DNA of 64,000 nt from Chelonoidis abingdonii (GCF_003597395.2 NC_133769.1:44561831-44625830), one strand, 5' to 3'. Counted from the stretch's first letter, positions 24,062 to 36,855 are shown. Program-made: numbers and translations. The notes: generated from the letters alone by a model not told the origin.

Positions 24062-24530
24062 GAGGAAGAATGGTCTGGTGGTTAAAGCACCAGTTTAGGA
24101 CTCAGGAGACCAAAGTTCACGTTTCCTGCTTTGCCACAGATTCCTCATGACCTTGAGCGAGTCATTTGAGACTTGTCTACACAGTACTTTAATGGGCACC
24201 ATCGGGGGGGTAAACTCTAATGACACCAATGTGTCACATGCTAACTGGTCCGTGTGGGCCTGCTGGCATGCACTGAAAGTTCCCTAGTCTGTGTTAATGC
24301 AGGACTGTTGGAAATTTTTAGTGCATGCCAGGAGGACCCACATGAGCCCACTAGTGTGTGAGACACTGGTGTGCATTACAGTTGACACCACTGTTGGAGG
24401 TCACTGGAGTACCATGTAGACAAGCCCTTACTCCTCTCTGTGCCTCAGTTTCTCATCTGTAAAATGGTTATAATAGTATTTAATTGGAAGTGATGAATAA
24501 CAGGTGCTGATAAATGCATTAGGCTATGAG
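24062..24530 (+). repeat. MIR-like SINE, split by a MITE
   Basis: GAATGGTCTGGTGGTTAAAGC, then CTTTGCCACAGATTCCTCATG, is the tRNA-like head; CTCTGTGCCTCAGTTTCTCATC and TGTAAAATGGTTATAATAG are the body. The two halves are separated by a 250-bp insert whose ends read GACTTGTCTACAC and GTAGACAAGCC. Confidence 0.7.
24170..24426. mobile_element. MITE nested in a MIR-like SINE
   Basis: The ends GACTTGTCTACACAGTAC and GTACCATGTAGACAAGCC are inverted. The interior contains mirrored GTGTGTCACATGCTAACTGG-type and AGTGTGTGAGACACTGG-type phrases. The likely target duplication (TGA/TTA) is imperfect, so Harbinger membership is probable but not proven. Confidence 0.6.
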
Positions 24531-25915
24531 ACATTCAGATACTGTGGTAAGGGGAGTACATTTTTTTTAAAAATTTAATCTGATTTCATTAACTTTAAGC
24601 ACATTTATTCATAGAATGGATCTTATCTAATGTTTTTGTTCTTTCTTGCTACTGGGTCTCATTCTCAGAAACAGCAATTATTTTTAGGCACCTCAAAGCA
24701 CTGCAGGGTGCCAAACCATGCAGTTAAACTAGGCAGTTACTTTATCCATGTCTGTAAATACTACGTCATGCTCCAATCCGTTTGTTGGTTGTCCAGTAAC
24801 TTAGAAACCTAAGGCTGGTTGAGCAAACATTAACACCTGAGTCAGGCCACTTTGACCTGTTAAACTTTTTACTTTCATTTTCTGACATTTTCAAAATCTC
24901 TTTTCCCAACTTTCCTGCATGAGCAGACCCCTGGAGAGCCAGTTGCAGTACATTTCCCAGTGCATTCAGTTTTACTGAACTACGTGTAAAGACGTGGAGT
25001 TTCTGTGAACCACGTTTTTGGCTTTCAATTATAGAACCAGTGCTAATCCTGCCTGCTTATAAGTGAAATGGATTCTCTGGTTTCTCTAGCAGTTCATGTC
25101 CCAAACCACCATACCAGATGTGCCTTGGTATGATTGACAGTATCAGAAGTTGAGGTTTAAACTTTATTGTACACAAAGTCCTCAGTGAGGATGATTCCCT
25201 CCTGCTCAAGGTTATGATTGTTACAGAACCAGTATTGGTCTAACTTGTATCATCTCTTTCCATGTCATTGAGCGCTGTGTACATAATAAATCAGACTTTT
25301 CATTGTTGGGCTGCCATGAACTGTTGCCAAAGATTTTCTTCCCCAAAGATAAAAGAGCAACATCACATTTTGACCAGGTCTAAATCACTAAAGGATCAAT
25401 TCCATTTCTGAACCCTCTAACAACCGCAAGACAAAAGCAAGTGGTAGCGGTGCATCTAAAAACTAATTGGCTTCTGGAGGTTTTAAGTATAGAAGGCATT
25501 TTGTTTATAGGATGGATTTAATACTGGCAGCTCTGTGTAGGTCAGCCCCTGCTGGTTTCACCTTACTGCCTTGCCTGTGCCTGTCATTCCTGGTTTTCAT
25601 CTCTATGCATGCTAAAGCTCTGGCGTTCTTTGAGCAAGGGCAGCCAATAGTTCTGAAGTGTGTGATAACATTTTTGCTGCATGACAGTCACAATCTATAA
25701 TCCCCGGCCTCTCAGATCATCTTAGGACAGTAGGGGAAAAATTATTCTGGATAGGGCTGAAATTAAATTGATTTATTTCCTTTTACATTCCAATATAGTT
25801 TTCTACCTACATTTGATACATTAAATATTACAGTGGCATGGTAAAAAGGTGCCTGGTCTCTGTTTCAGCTGAACAGCTTGATCTATATGGTACTTCAGAC
25901 TGTCAGACTTGCTAT
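24531..25915. other. Intergenic, nothing recognised
   Basis: Mixed unique-looking sequence without long frames or clear transposon ends. Confidence 0.45.
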
Positions 25916-26366
25916 CAGGGCTGGTTCTAGGTTTTTTGCTGCCCCAAGCTCAGGTGGGGCTGGGGCTCACAGGCCGCACCAGAAGCGGAGGGAGTGATGT
26001 CACCTTCTCCCAGCACCTACCGGGCTTTACCCCCTCCCCCGCCCGGCCACGCAGAGAAGCCCCAATATAAGGGGCAGCACAAGGCAGTGCAGCAGCCAGT
26101 GCGCAGATGAGGTGGCGCAGCCCTGACTGCCCAGCAGGACTCGCCCTCTCCTCCCCAGGTAGCAGCTGGGCCCTGACAGCTCAGTGTCCTGGGGCTGGGG
26201 CCTCCCCTTCCCACTGCAGCTGGGGGCACAGCACCCTCACCCCATCTAAGTGGTGCAGCTCTGAGAGCACAACTGCTCCCCAAAACAAGGATGGCTGGAA
26301 TGCTGCCCCCGGAAATGTGCCACCCCAAGCACGTGCTTGCTTTGCTGGTGCCTAGAGCCGGTCCTG
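25916..26366. mobile_element. hAT-like element, 451 bp
   Basis: CAGGGCTGGTTCTAGG and CCTAGAGCCGGTCCTG are inverted ends, related to those at 13620. The flanks CTTGCTAT and CTGCTAT look like an 8-bp duplication with one base lost. The interior is GC-rich (CCCCAGGTAGCAGCTGGGCC and similar) with no transposase. Confidence 0.7.
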
Positions 26367-26724
26367 CTGCTATATATTCTGAGAACCAGCTACAGAATTT
26401 ATTAATCTTTCTGAATAATTTTCTGTGAACAGCTGCACTGTCAATTTAGAGACTGGGAGTTCTTCCAAGAACCACAAGGGCAAACAGAGCACTTTAAATC
26501 TGACCTCCTGGTTTTATTATTACTAAGGCAGGGAGGTTCTAATTTAGTAGTATCTACTTTGCAATACTAGAGAAAGAAGAGGAAAATAAAATATTTGCCC
26601 AAGCCTTCCGTGTTGCTAAGTTAAGGCAAACTAGCAGTATGCTCGTGCCCTGTTCAGGAGAGCTCTCAAAAAGGAAGATTATGTATATGTTAGTCACAGA
26701 GTTTTTAACCCATTTTAATTACTG

Positions 26725-26990
26725 ATAAGCCTTTGCACTTCTGTAGCACCTGCCATCTCAGGATCTCTAAAGCATTTTACTAACACTACTCAATTAAGAC
26801 GCAAACACCCTTGTAATCCTGTACAGAAGCAAAGCATTATATTCCTTGTTTTACAGATGGGGAAAACTAAGGAACAACGGTTAAATGAGTTGACCAGGGT
26901 CCCAAAGGAAGTCTCTGGCAGAGTCAAGAATTAAGCCAGTTTCTCCTGACGCCCCATGCTACACTTTAACCATTGTGCCATCCATCCATG
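26725..26990 (-). repeat. MIR-like SINE, reversed
   Basis: TTTTACAGATGGGGAAAACTAAGG, then CTGGCAGAGTCAAGAATTAAG and CTACACTTTAACCATTGTGCC, is a tRNA-like SINE read backwards. Confidence 0.65.
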
Positions 26991-27309
26991 GAACCTTCCA
27001 AAGCAGCACATGATTAAAACTATTAAATTAAAATGAAATGCTTGTGCTGCCTTCATCAGTTAAATTCTTGGACTGCTGTACTGATGGAATGGGAATTCCT
27101 GTGCAGAAAGAATCCTTCAAAGTGTTTTACTGCATTTATCTTTTTGGCCTGTGTTTCTGAATTTAAAAATTTGTGCTAAACTGGTGTTATGCTTAAAGTA
27201 CAAGCTTGTCAAAAACTGGTGCTATTACCATGTGTTGAGAATTCCATTAGATGTTTCCCTCTGTTCAGTATCTATAGTGTTCTGCACATATATTTAGTGT
27301 TCTTATTTA

Positions 27310-27430
27310 TTTGCATGATAGGATCTGGGAGCCCCAGTCATGGATCAGGACCGCATTGTATCAAGCACTGCACAAACACAGAATCAAAAGACAGTCCCTT
27401 CTGCCAGTTAAATCACCTTCCAACCAAAGG
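27310..27430. repeat. Dispersed amniote repeat fragment
   Basis: GGAGCCCCAGTCATGGATCAG, GACCGCATTGTATCAAGCACTG and CAGTCCCTTCTGCCAGTT are the familiar tail repeat that recurs near 48990 and, reversed, near 63430. Confidence 0.5.
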
Positions 27431-28790
27431 TTAAAACAAGAGACAGCAGATGGTTACAGAAAGACCGACAGGGAGTACAAGGAAACAATACGACTATGTT
27501 GATCAGCAGGATATTCAGTGGGCTCAGCACACAAGCAGCCTAAGTAGATGTTATATTAGGGTGTGTCTACTTTATATCAGCATTTCTTTTCCTGTGTGTC
27601 ATTGTACCAGAGGGAGTAGGGCCAACATACAGGTTACAAAAGTTAGCATAGGAGCTGGGAGAGTATTAAGGAGTCTGCACACTATGTACAATTAAAACAA
27701 CCAAACTTATCTGCAGCGCATATGAGCACTTGGCAGACTGTGTAAAACAGAAACAAAGGCTGGAATTACAGGAGCGATGAGGGCTTTTGTTGCATTATCT
27801 CAGGCAGTGCCCATTACGCACGAGTATAGGAATGAAATCAAGGCTCATACAAACACCATCCTTGACAAGGATACATCGGGGACCCACAAGTTCATACTAC
27901 AGTTTTGGCAACTCTTTCAAACCACAAAACATTTGCCATTAAGAGCATTTGTAGCTGCCTATTTATCTGTCATAGATTTGTGTGTATTTAAAAATCAATA
28001 AATCTATCCTCGTGGATCTAAGTACTGTCAAAAGAGAATATGCTTTAAAAGGGGAAATCAGTTATGACTTATTCTGAATGTTGCAGACTGGCATGCTGGG
28101 AAAATACTGCAGATTCTTCTGTTGAAGGACAAAAGGGTTGTTAGTTTTGGAATAGATTATTTTAGGAAATTTTTGTAATAATCATATATATATTTCTCTC
28201 CTGAACCATTGTGTTTATATGTGACATTAGTGAATGTACAGCAAAATGTCTCTCTGATTTCCCTCCTTTTTCCTAATAAAACACTTTAAAGAGAATAGAG
28301 AGAGCAGGCTTTCTTAAAAAAGAAAACAGTGAGAACTGCATTAAAAGTAGCTTACTTCCCCCCATCACTACTGTAACGTTTTAGTCAGTGTTTGTTTACA
28401 GCAGCAGCTTCAGTTTCACATCACTTCACTGGCTATGGGAGCCTCTTGTTTCGAGTGACAACAATTCAGTCTGTCAGAATCAAGATGCTCCACCTCAAAT
28501 ATACCCCAAGGATTTGAAGATCTTTCACTGTTGTGTATTTTTATCATGAAATGACTCTCTTCTAAAGTGGTGTGAGGGTGTCTGACTTGTAGCGCTATCA
28601 AAGGTAGCTTCACTCTTTGTTTCTTTATCAGGCAGATTATGTGGGAAGGAAAAAGCAGCTTGATGGACTTGTGATTTAGTCTCCCTCAGATAATAGTAAA
28701 GGCATCTTTTCTTTACCTCAGTGAATTTACTTCTCATATGCCAGGAATAATGCCAGGTCAGATTAAAAAACATAAGAAATTTTGCAATAT
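27431..28790. other. Intergenic, nothing recognised
   Basis: No coding signal. A short poly-purine stretch (GAGAATAGAGAGAGCAGG) lies near 28290. Confidence 0.45.
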
Positions 28791-28795
28791 GCTTT

Positions 28796-29640
28796 TGTCA
28801 TAAACAGATAGCTAAGGGTTAATGTTTCTTTCACCTGTAAAGGGTTAACAAAGGGAACCAAACACCTGACCAGAGGACCAATCAGGAAACCGGATTTTTA
28901 AAAGCTCGGAGGAATGTTGGTCTGTCTTTTGTCTGTCTCTGCTATGAGAGGGATCTTTCTATCTTCAAGCTTAATCTTCAGTTTCCAAGTTGGTACAAAG
29001 TAGAAAAACAATAGGTTTATTGTTTTTTTGTATTACATGTGTATATTGCTGAAGTTTAAATTGGATATCTTTGAATAAGGCTGTATTCATTTTCTTTTAA
29101 GCAATTGACCCTGTATATTGTTTCTTGATCAGGACCATTTTATGTCTTTCTTTCTTTTTATATAACAGCTTTCTTTTTAAACCTGTTGGATATTTTTTTC
29201 ATAATGAGGCTCTAAGGGATAGAAAATCCTTCCAGGATACAGCTACTACTCAGGAAAGACTGGGAGGGGGCAAAAAGAAGGAGAGGAGGCGAAGATAATT
29301 GCCCTGCTACTGTTTTGTAATTCACGGGTTGAAGTAGAGTTAATTTCCAGGAGAAACCCACGGAGGGAAGCCTGGGGAGGAAGTAAGTATTAAGACAAGG
29401 GGAGGCGGTATATTTCACTCTTTGTGTATCCCCAAATAGAAGAAATCAAAAAGGCATCTAAGAGTTCATTTGGTCTCCCCAAAACCTTCCCCGGGGGAAC
29501 CCCCGAGTGAGCCAAACACTGGAAATTTTTGGCTGGTGGCAGTGCTATCAGATCCAAGCTGGTAATTAAGCTTGGAGGTTTCATGCAGGCACCCACATTT
29601 TGGACTCTAAGGTTCAGAATTAGGAATTATGCTTATAACA
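28796..29640. mobile_element. Solo LTR, 845 bp, 5-bp target duplication
   Basis: The element begins TGTCATAAACAG and ends TTATAACA (TG...CA form). GCTTT is duplicated on each side (28791-28795 and 29641-29645). There is no internal coding region, so this is the LTR left after recombination between two LTRs of an endogenous retrovirus or LTR retrotransposon. Orientation is set by the TG...CA reading only. CCTTCCCCGGGGGAACCCCC near 29490 is a strong hairpin within it. Confidence 0.75.
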
Positions 29641-30104
29641 GCTTTGCCACTGGACACGGCTAAGCCCAGCACAGATACTTACACGAAAAAGTGACATAGT
29701 ATACAATAGGCTGAGCACAAGGTGATAAAAGATATCTTACACTTTTGTTGTGCAATATATTTTTCTGAAAGGAGTAGTTAAATGGGAAAATATTCCACAG
29801 CAAACATTGAGGAAATAAAGCCTCTTTCATGTAAAACAAAAGTACTTATTTCCTGAAATGTAGTGGAAAAAGAGAAAGGGGACACTACTGATCGTCTTCG
29901 ACAGTAGTTGTTGCAAAAATGGGAAAGGAAATGAGGAAAAAATAGAAAAATGCCAGTAGCTAACCAAGTGTAATCAAAGACACAATGTAGTGGTAAGGTC
30001 AATGTGAGGATTTAGAGCTTTGAAGTGGGAGGTTATTTATTTGTAGTATGTTGCACACTACTTCCTCACTCTACTACTTTAAAAAAAATTCTTCGGTTGA
30101 TGCA

Positions 30105-30235
30105 CACAGGGGCCCTGGAACAATTTGTATAGTGGGGGTGCTGAGAGCCACTGAACCAAATTGTAAACCCTGTATATGATGGAAACCACTTCAGGCCAGG
30201 GTGCAGCAGTACCCTTAGTTCCAGCACCTTTCAGT
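30105..30235. repeat. Short MITE-like repeat
   Basis: GGGGCCCTGGAACAATTTGT at the left and CTTAGTTCCAGCACCTTTC at the right are partly inverted; TTGTAAACCCTGTATATGATG lies between. It is probably a hAT-type MITE. Confidence 0.45.
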
Positions 30236-31744
30236 GCACAAACTATTAGTACATCAGGTTTTGACTTGCTAGAAAAACATCATGGAATATATCATGTTTT
30301 CATTCATTGAGCAGAATTCTCTTAATGATTTCAATGGGGAGGCCTGCTCCAAAACTGAGCTGAGCTGATCCAGGGAATCTTGCCAATGGTAACCAAAATG
30401 TTTGCATTTGAAAACTTCCTAGATCATCTATATTACCATTTTAGGATGCAGATGATGATATAGATATGGCTGCAACAGCAGCTCCAATCTAAACCCCAAT
30501 TTTTAATTTCTTTAACGCTGTCTTTAATAAATTATCTGGTGATTGAACTGCCTCATGGTTGTTCCTAGTTCAAAGTTCCAACCAAATCAGATGAGCTGCT
30601 TTTAAAATTGTGATGGTCTCTCTAAAAGTTACGTGTTCCTGTTTCAAAAAGGGGTCTAACATTCCGTACTCAAGTAACTTGCTTTAAAATGTCAACCTTA
30701 CTATGGTACTCCAGGATTCAATGCCTTTGGCATATTAGGAAAGATTTTTGTGTTAAAAATCAGAAAGTTATGAATACAGTGAATGCTTATAAGGCAGCAG
30801 CACAGAGCTTATCTCAACACTTGGAGCAAGTCTTCTGAAATGATGTGACATTTTAGGTTATACATTCATGGATAATTTTCTAAAATTCTCCCATCATCCC
30901 AGTGCTGCAGCTCCACCAACAGCTGTTCTGGTCTACACTGACCCTCCCTCCACCCCGACACTTTAATGCCTTCATCAAGTCTAGCTCAGCACCCCTACTA
31001 GTGCAGTGGTGGGAGAATTTCAGGGAATTGGCAGCTCAGGCAAGGCAGGGGAGAGAAGTTCTGGGACAAGTAAAAGCAGATTAGGGGTTTGTGGGGCACT
31101 GGGCCCACCCCTTCCACCTGCAGTCTGCCTCACCTCCCTCTGGTGTTCCTGCGAGGGAAATGGGGTTGGGACATGGGGGCTTCCCCTGCTCTCCTGTAGG
31201 AGCACCAGGCAGGCAGGGAGAGCGGGGCAAACCCTCATGCCCCCATCCCACTCCCCGGGAGGAGTGCTGGGTGGGCGGAGTGGGCTGGGGTGCAGGGGTG
31301 CCCATTTTTCCAGGGCGCCCCAATTGGCAGGGGCCCCTGGGCATGGGTCCCTTTGGCCCAGTGGCTAATCCACAGTCTCTCAAACCTTCAGACCTTTGGC
31401 TGTCCTACAGCCCAGATATACACCTGCTAACAAGCTTAGACTTGGTACTCCAGTTACTCACTGCATAACCCTTTTCTCAAGTTGCAGCTGTATATCTATC
31501 CTGGGGTGAAGACATTAGAGGAGTTCCAAAGCTGTAACTGAAGCGGCAGTGGCTGGATGCTTCAGAACAACTGATATAATTGGTCTGATCATGTCTAATT
31601 ACATTGTGTAGAGAGGGTTGGCCCCAATTAGTATTTGGATGGATGACAAGTGTCCTTTTCTTTTTATGGGTCTGTTCAGCTCCCATTGAAGTCAATGGGA
31701 TAATCACATGTAACGTATGCTCAAAGCACTGCACAGATAGTAAC
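30236..31744. other. Intergenic; GC-rich block at 30900-31370
   Basis: The GC-rich block has overlapping open frames on both strands (rich in Pro, Gly and Ser), as expected from composition. It may be the body of another hAT-type element, but no ends were found. Confidence 0.4.
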
Positions 31745-31875
31745 TGATCAATCCTCCCAACACCTTGTGTGGAAGGGGGTGAATATTATCCCCCTTTTAC
31801 AGATGGGGAAACTAAACCAGAAAGACCAAGGGACTTACTCCAGGCTACACAGTGAGCCAATAGCAGAGCACAATG
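31745..31875 (-). repeat. MIR-like SINE fragment, reversed
   Basis: TTTTACAGATGGGGAAACTAAAC, then GACTTACTCCAGGCTACACAGTG, is the reversed core of a MIR-type SINE. Confidence 0.55.
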
Positions 31876-32590
31876 GCTTGTTTATATTTTAATTGCTGCC
31901 CTAGAAGTCCAATGATGCGTGGACATTAGGGGGTTGATTCTGCAGGGGGTTGAACATTCTGGCAGCAATGCATTTAAGCAAGAGCTTAATTTTAAGCATG
32001 TAGGTAGTTAATGGGACTGCTCATCTGCTTAAAGTTAAGCACATGCTTAATTGCTTTGCTGGTTCAGGCCAGAGGGCTCAGCACCTGGCAGGATCTAGCT
32101 GTATATAAAGAAAATGTATTGCTGAAGGCAAAATATCTTGTAAAGCTTCCACTGATGGCCCCTTTGAAAATGTTGTTGGAAATACAAATAATTCTGATAC
32201 TGAAGAATTTTGAACTAAGAGTGTCACAGTATAAGGATGATTGGCTAGTCTTTGTCTTCTTTGGCCTGCAAGCCGTTTCATCTGCAGACTCAGAGATGCT
32301 CTAATTCCAGAGTCTTCCATATGTTTTTTGGCAAATCTTCTCAAGAACATTCAAGGAGGCTCAATTCCTGCCCACCCCCAACCAGGATCTGCATGCTACC
32401 CTCTACGTGCATGTGTACAGTGCAGCACGAGGAGCATATTAGCCATAACTTTACGTGAGGCTACACACATGGGGTTAGAACAGAAATTATGAGATTTTAA
32501 AAAAGATGTGAAGTCAAATCGCATGTACCCTATAAGCTGCCTTTCTGCCTGTAAACCTCAGCCACCTTTCCTGGACTATCAGGTAACTAT
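31876..32590. other. Intergenic with a common turtle/bird repeat fragment
   Basis: GGGACTGCTCATCTGCTTAAAG, then TAAGCACATGCTTAATTGCTT, at about 32010-32065 is a self-complementary repeat phrase. The rest is unremarkable. Confidence 0.4.
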
Positions 32591-33531
32591 GGCCTTGGCT
32601 ACACTTAAGAGTTACAGCGCTGTTGGTGGCTTTATAGCACTGTAACTCACTCCCTGTCCACACTGGCAAGGCACATACAGCGCTGTATCTCCCTGGCTAC
32701 AGCGCTGCTTGTACTCCACTTCCCCGAGAAGAATAAAGAGTATAGCGCTGTTCCTGCAGCGCTGGGGAGCCAGTGTAAACAGGGAATAATCTTAGTACGC
32801 TGTGACTGACCTCTGGAAGCTTCCCATAATCCTTTTAAGTGAAGGGTCTGCTCTTTGTTTTGTCGTGAACTCTGGGACCTGCTTATCAAAAAAACAAACA
32901 CAGCCCCTGTTTGCTGTGAATGAGCAGAGGTAGGGGTCTCCCTTTGGAATGCCCACAGCTAGTGTATGCTTGAGGAGAGGGGGAGGGAGGGGGCTTGAAG
33001 AGAGAAGCAGTGCGGTGGGTGGGAGGGACGGGGCGTCCATTTCAGAGCCGCTGCTTATCTGGTTTGTGAGGAAAAAAACAAACAGCTGCTGTTTGCTTTC
33101 AGTGAGTGAGAGAGGGGGAGGCAGGGGGCTTGAGGAGAGAAGCAGCAAGGCCGGGGGAGGGAGGAGCGGTCCGTTTCAGGGAGGCTGCTTATCTGGTCTG
33201 TTTCCGTTCAGTGAGTGAAGGGGGTAGGGGAGGGGATTGGAACTTGCAAGGCAGCTGCTGACACAGTGTTGGCTCCAAAAATCCACTCTTTCTCTCCCCC
33301 ACGCTCCCTGTCACACTCCACCCCCCTTTTGAAAAGCACACTGCAGCCACTTGAACGCTGGGATAGCTGCCCATAATGCACCGCTCCCAATGCTGCTGCA
33401 GATGCTGCAAATGTGGCCACGACAGTGTGCTGGTAGCTGTCAGTGTGGACAGACTGCAGCGCTTTCCCTACTCAGCTGTACGAAGACAAGTTTAACTCCC
33501 AGCGCTGTATAGCTGCAAGTGTAGCCATACC
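32591..33531. mobile_element. Harbinger-like MITE, about 940 bp, with internal tandem units
   Basis: GGCCTTGGCTACACTTAAGAG and GCTGCAAGTGTAGCCATACC are inverted ends; CAGCGCTGT occurs repeatedly near both. Between about 32879 and 33235 three degenerate copies of a unit containing CTGCTTATCTGGTTTGTG, TTCAGTGAGTGAGAG and GGGGGCTTGAGGAGAGAAGC follow each other. It is non-coding. Confidence 0.7.
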
Positions 33532-34964
33532 CTCTGTAAAAGCTAAAGGGCCAGCGTCTGCCAATATTGCTCACGTTGTGTAGTACTCTACTCCCCCATT
33601 TCAATGGGGTCGCGCTAGAGAAAGGTACTGCTAAGTGTGAGTAAGGGTGGCAGAATCTCCTTACCTTCCTTATTCATGCAACTGCAGTATCTCTGCTCTT
33701 CAGTGACTCAGTCATTTCAACGTCTGATGACAGGAAAAAGTAATGCATTCCTAATGGAGTGTTGTGTGTGAGTCAGCAATTCTGTACCTAGTTCCTTCTC
33801 ATTCTGTTACAGCCGAGGCAGAGCTATCTTGGTTACCTTGTCAGCTTTTCCCTTCAGTTCTTACTTACGTGGACCATCCAGTTGATTCCAATAGGGAAAG
33901 GTTTGTTAGATTAGACCCCTTTTACTATGCAAGTGCTTGCTTTGCTTTGCTTTGAGTGTGATCAGACAGGTGGTCCCATAGCAGCACCACCATCATCCTG
34001 CTACGAATCTCATGAAATCAGGTAAGGAACATACTTGCATTGCTGGACTCCATTGTAAGGTACTACAATCAGCTTCAAGGAGAGCAGATTACTGGATATA
34101 GTGCAGTTGACCCAAGGATCACATTCTTTAGAGGTCAAACAGGAGGCCGTCAGCTTCCAGAGGAAACTATTTGCCTGCCTTGATGACTCAAGGGAATGGT
34201 ACAGAATGTGACCTAAGCTGCGAACAGGAAATGGGCCCAAGGAAAAATACAAGCTTCTGGTGCTGCTTTTTCCCCATGAGATTTTAAACTAGGCAGTAAC
34301 ATAACTGCCAATATTTCACTCATGTGAGGCTTTCAGACCCTTACATAAACTCTCAAATCTCATTCTAACCTAAACAACATCTCCCAGAATGTTTTTGTGT
34401 GCATTCATTTGGTGCAAGAGGGTCTAGTTAAATGTAAGCAAATTATTCTCCAGCACCATTTGTAAGTCACCTCTGGAAGGGAGAAGTTTGCTCTTTCTGT
34501 AGATGTTGCTAACTTCTTCAAGGCAGGGAAATCATCTTAACCTTCTCTGCAGCTGGGTGGCAAAATATTAACTACGTGTGCCCGGAAACCTTCCTGCCTA
34601 GCACATCTGTGAACAGAGGGTAGGATTTGCAATATCTCCCGCTGAAACAGGGAAATTTAGGTAGACGGAATGTAATGTCCTAGATTAGAATTTGACCAGG
34701 ACACAGGGTAACACTTCATCATGAAGAGAGCCATGAGATCTTGAATGACAGTAAGTGATCAGGGCCGCCTTGTTTTTACATTTTATCTATAATTCTCACC
34801 TTTGCACAGCTGGGCCCCAGCACTGTGCACCCAAATTGAACAACTTGTCAGCAACTATAAGGGTCCATGTCCGTTTGCCTGCCCCCGTTATGGCAGTTAG
34901 ACTAAATGAAGTGTTTAAAATCATGGATAAATTAAGCAATGTTTACTACTGACCTCAAAGCTGA
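33532..34964. other. Intergenic, nothing recognised
   Basis: No gene or clear repeat ends. Confidence 0.45.
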
Positions 34965-35160
34965 GTATGTGTTTTCTTGCTTTTTCTTCCCTTTTTCAGG
35001 TTTTCCATTCCCTTCACACAAACACTTTTTTTACCAGCAACTTTCCCTCATTTCTTTTTTTCTGTTTGTTTTCATTTTCTGTACATTTTTTCTCTTTTTA
35101 TTTTCTCCTCTTCCTCTCCCTGCTGGCTTACACACTGCTTGTTTGCCTTTTCCCTTTCGC
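34965..35160 (+). repeat. Pyrimidine-rich tract
   Basis: About 200 bases are nearly all C and T on this strand, with runs such as TTTTTCTTCCCTTTTTC and CTCCTCTTCCTCTCCC. The hydrophobic frames here are low-complexity artefacts. Confidence 0.6.
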
Positions 35161-35769
35161 CCTCCATAGCTTTCTTTACCTCCAAATTTCCTACATTGCC
35201 CTTTCCCTGAACCCTGCATTTGTACTTCAGTCTACTTTCCAAGCATTGGCTTGCTCCCTCCGTATTTGCCTCCCATTTCACTCTAGCTTTTACTTACTTT
35301 AGAATGGGTTCCTGGTGCAAAAGATCTTGGGCTCACATGCCTCGTCCTGGTTGCAGTCTGTGTTCCACTGTAAGATTGCCATATTGCGTCCATCCTTTAA
35401 GCATCCTGATTTCAAACCTCCATGGGCCTGAGGGAGGCTGTGGATTGTGCCTTGGGCCTCAAAAGCCTAAAGAATTGTAGAGGTTTCCAAAGAGTGGATA
35501 ATCAGACAGACCATATTTATTGTGATACTGAGGCAAAAGGGTAAGTCATGGAAGGAGCCTCAGTCAGCTATCAACTGCTTTTGAAGGGGTTATACTATAT
35601 ATTATAAAAGCAATTAGAAATGGAAAAGATCCATTAGTTTATGTCCTCTATCCTCCCTGCCAGTGTACGAGTATTGTTCACAACATAGTATTATATGCTT
35701 TGTCCAATCTGATTTATTTAATTCAAGCAGCAACCTGTCTTTCACCTCCTGCCTAAGAAGGATAGACTA

Positions 35770-35915
35770 TATCTCAAGAATATGCATCCGACGAAGTGGG
35801 TATTCACCCAAGAAAGCTCATGCTCCAATATGTCTGTTAGTCTATAAGGTGCCACAGGACTGTCTGCTGCTTTTACAGATCCAGACTAACACAGCTACCT
35901 TTCTGATATCTTAAG
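35770..35915. repeat. Penelope-like terminal repeat fragment
   Basis: GCATCCGACGAAGTGGGTATTC, then GAAAGCTCATGCTCCAATATG and TCTATAAGGTGCCACAGGACTG, is closely related to the right arm of the element at 41226-41989. Confidence 0.6.
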
Positions 35916-36855
35916 AATATTTCCAGAACTTTAGCTTACATTTATTTTTTCAGTTTCAGCTGATTCTATTTGCTTGGGAGAACATAAACAATTGTTTTGT
36001 GTTTATATCCTTCCAATACATATAAAGAGGTAGAACAGATATTATTTAATGTTGAAACAAAATAAACATATTTAGTTCTTTGTTTTCCTCACAAACTCAC
36101 ACCCTTTCGAACTTAATGTCTGGCTAATTTTCTCTGAGTTCCCGTCTAATTATCATAGTGTTTCCGATAGCTGAAGTGCTCAGAACTGTAACTAATATTC
36201 TAGATTGTTGACTAGACTGGGAGACTCACCAGTGCTGCATTGAGAGGGGTTTTCCACTATGTTGTCTGTGATGCGACACCCCTGTTGCATTGATCCCAAA
36301 ATCTTGTTGGTTCTCAACAAATCATACTGAAAATTCATACCCAGCTGAAAGTTCAGCCCATATAACCTGGTAGTCTTTTTCTGCTTGATTGCTGGCCTTG
36401 CTTTCTTGGTTTTCCCATCCCACTGAATCTCTGTTTGGGATTATTCCTCCTCTCCCCTCACCCCAGCTGTATTAGTTTGCATTTGTATGAGATAGTTGTT
36501 TCCAGTGTATATTTCAAACATTTTTTCCTCTTTGTATTATTCTCTGTTCTCCCTGGGGTTCCCAACACCTCTTAATTCAACACCAGCTGCCACTTTGCCA
36601 GTCGTAGCTGTTTGTTTAGTCACTCCTTTTCATTGTTATGTAAATGGCTAGGTCACTTCAAAGCTATTTTCATAATGGGAATAAGCCCCATTTCCCTAAC
36701 CTTTTGGCATAATTTAGGTTCCTATTACCTGTTATCTTTGCTGCCCTACACTGCACCTTTTCTGAGGCTCTAATATGCTTTCTTTGACATGTGGCATGGT
36801 GATCAGCACTGTGCACAGTATTCTACATGGAGTCTGTCTAACATTTGCTTTACAA
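35916..36855. other. Intergenic, possibly an older CR1/L3 copy
   Basis: CAGCACTGTGCACAGTATTC, then ACATGGAGTCTGTCTAACATT (36808-36845), reads like a worn CR1/L3 stretch into which the younger CR1 was inserted. Confidence 0.4.

Noticed and set aside
31006..31468. Long overlapping frames on both strands
   Set aside because: Low-complexity Pro/Gly/Ser-rich translations in a GC-rich block; frames on both strands are compositional.
34939..35302. Hydrophobic frames resembling membrane proteins
   Set aside because: Produced by a pyrimidine-rich tract that encodes Phe, Leu and Ser in every frame.
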